From Bacillota bacterium (GTDB lineage: Bacteria; Bacillota; Clostridia; Lachnospirales; Cellulosilyticaceae): a stretch of 6,146 nucleotides of DNA. Every line of letters begins with the position of its first letter. The first letter of the stretch is position 1. The stretch covers positions 1 to 6,146 of the forward strand of contig JAEZKI010000347.1 in NCBI GenBank assembly GCA_023415525.1, read 5' to 3'. Below the pieces are notes generated by a model. It did not search any database and was not told the origin of the DNA. It was given only the letters and a program-made list of their open reading frames with translations. A program made the translations under genes and the position numbers. Below are positions 5,191-6,146 of this stretch, in pieces.

Positions 5191-6146
5191 ATGACACTAA
5201 AGAAATTAAACCAAAAGGGATATAAGATACTGCAAGATAGAGTCTTATTTATGCTTGTTGTAATAGGTGCTATGTTTGCTGTACTTTTTTTGAAATTTTA
5301 TAAGTTACAAATTATAGATCATGATAAATATGCAGGCGACTTGCGAGCCAGTGTAGAACGAACAGTAGAGATTCCTTCTACCCGTGGAATGATTTATGAC
5401 CGCTACGGGAAGCCTTTAGCCATTAATAAACCTATTTATGTGCTTAAAATTGATCAACAAATGGTGATGAAGAAGAAGGATTTAAATGCACTTTTACTTA
5501 AAGTTATTCAGCTTCTTGAAAAAAATGGAGATACATATAAAGACATCATTCCCATTTCTAAAACGGAACCCTTTACTTTCACGGAGAATGAAGCAGCAGT
5601 AAAATCCTTTATTATAAACCATTTGCCTTATAATGATAAGGAACATCGTGATCAGATTATCGCCCTGAGTGCAACGGAGCTCTTTAACTATTTAAGAGGG
5701 GAAGATGTTTTTCAAATTGATTCGGCCATTAGTAACGAAGATGCGCGTAAAATCATGGCTCTCCGTCTAGAGATTTATCAGTATAGTTATCGCAAATATA
5801 AGAAAGTTATTTTGGCAGAGGATGTTTCGGAAAAGACATTAGCAACAATTAATGAAAATCAAGATGAATACCCTAGTATTTTAGCAGAGGTAGATTCTAA
5901 GCGTTATTATACTTATGGTAAAGTTTTTGGTAATCTACTAGGTTATACACGGGCTATTACAGCTAGCCAATATGAGAAGATGGAAGGCAAAGGCTATGAT
6001 AAGGACGATATTATTGGACAGATGGGTATTGAACTTAGTATGGAGGAAGAACTAAAGGGTCAAAAGGGGATTGAGCATATTGAGGTAGATAACGTAGGAA
6101 GAAAAGTATCTACCTTAGATAAAACTGATGCGGTACAAGGGAATAA
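5191..6146 (+). CDS. Class B penicillin-binding protein, PBP2-like (N-terminal part, 3' end outside window)
   Basis: The first 318 codons of a peptidoglycan transpeptidase, open to the right edge. A short basic cytoplasmic tail and one membrane anchor (about residues 18-34) are followed by the PBP dimerisation/pedestal region. Family motifs are IPSTRGMIYDRYGKPLA (61-77, the RG...DRxG signature of class B PBPs), RYYTYGKVFGNLLGYT (238-253), and GQMGIELSMEEELKGQKG (276-293), which normally leads into the transpeptidase domain. The catalytic SxxK, SxN and KTG motifs would lie downstream, so activity cannot be judged. A long stretch between the first two motifs (about 90-235) matches the enlarged head domain of PBP2 types in Clostridia. 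I infer a role in lateral wall synthesis with a SEDS partner; an SpoVD- or FtsI-type protein is less likely but not excluded. No functional link to the TRAP genes is evident. Confidence 0.9.
   Translation, partial: MTLKKLNQKGYKILQDRVLFMLVVIGAMFAVLFLKFYKLQIIDHDKYAGDLRASVERTVEIPSTRGMIYDRYGKPLAINKPIYVLKIDQQMVMKKKDLNALLLKVIQLLEKNGDTYKDIIPISKTEPFTFTENEAAVKSFIINHLPYNDKEHRDQIIALSATELFNYLRGEDVFQIDSAISNEDARKIMALRLEIYQYSYRKYKKVILAEDVSEKTLATINENQDEYPSILAEVDSKRYYTYGKVFGNLLGYTRAITASQYEKMEGKGYDKDDIIGQMGIELSMEEELKGQKGIEHIEVDNVGRKVSTLDKTDAVQGN

Noticed and set aside
1..6146. CRISPR array, insertion sequence, tRNA or rRNA gene
   Set aside because: No regularly spaced repeats, transposase-like frames, terminal inverted repeats or RNA-gene structures were seen.

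Overview
The window is AT-rich, and all genes recognised lie on the + strand. Purine-rich ribosome binding sites, intrinsic terminators, a YesM/YesN-type two-component system and a clostridial-style class B penicillin-binding protein point to a low-GC Gram-positive anaerobe, probably class Clostridia (a Lachnospirales-like relative is a guess). The theme is TRAP (tripartite ATP-independent periplasmic) transport of a carboxylate-like solute and its sensing.

Layout: (1) 1-731 is the C-terminal part of a TRAP large permease (DctM), cut by the left window edge. (2) 740-1210 is a small two-helix membrane protein of the YcxB type, 8 bases downstream and probably in the same operon. A long hairpin at 1224-1275 closes that unit. 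(3) 1276-1485 is a non-coding interval. It holds a weak candidate promoter, three successive predicted hairpins (the last followed by a T-run), an SD-preceded 8-codon ORF, and a good extended -10 promoter for the next gene. (4) 1486-4859 is a second operon: a YesM/LytS-family sensor histidine kinase, its REC plus AraC-type response regulator, and a DctP-family TRAP solute-binding protein, ending at a clear intrinsic terminator (4895-4941). (5) 5191-6146 is the N-terminal 318 codons of a class B PBP (PBP2-like), cut by the right edge.

Likely logic: the solute-binding protein is separated from the transporter operon and placed with the kinase/regulator pair. This suggests that it acts as an extracytoplasmic co-sensor, presenting ligand to the kinase, whose helical outer domain matches no ligand-binding fold I recognise. 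The response regulator would then control the upstream TRAP operon. B. subtilis DctB/DctS and E. coli TorT/TorS are precedents for binding-protein-assisted sensing.

The most striking anomaly is an in-frame TAG at 3527-3529, inside the first helix-turn-helix of the response regulator. It splits an otherwise intact gene into a 178-residue receiver fragment and an 80-residue DNA-binding fragment. At least three neighbouring genes also end at TAG, so amber is used as a normal stop here.
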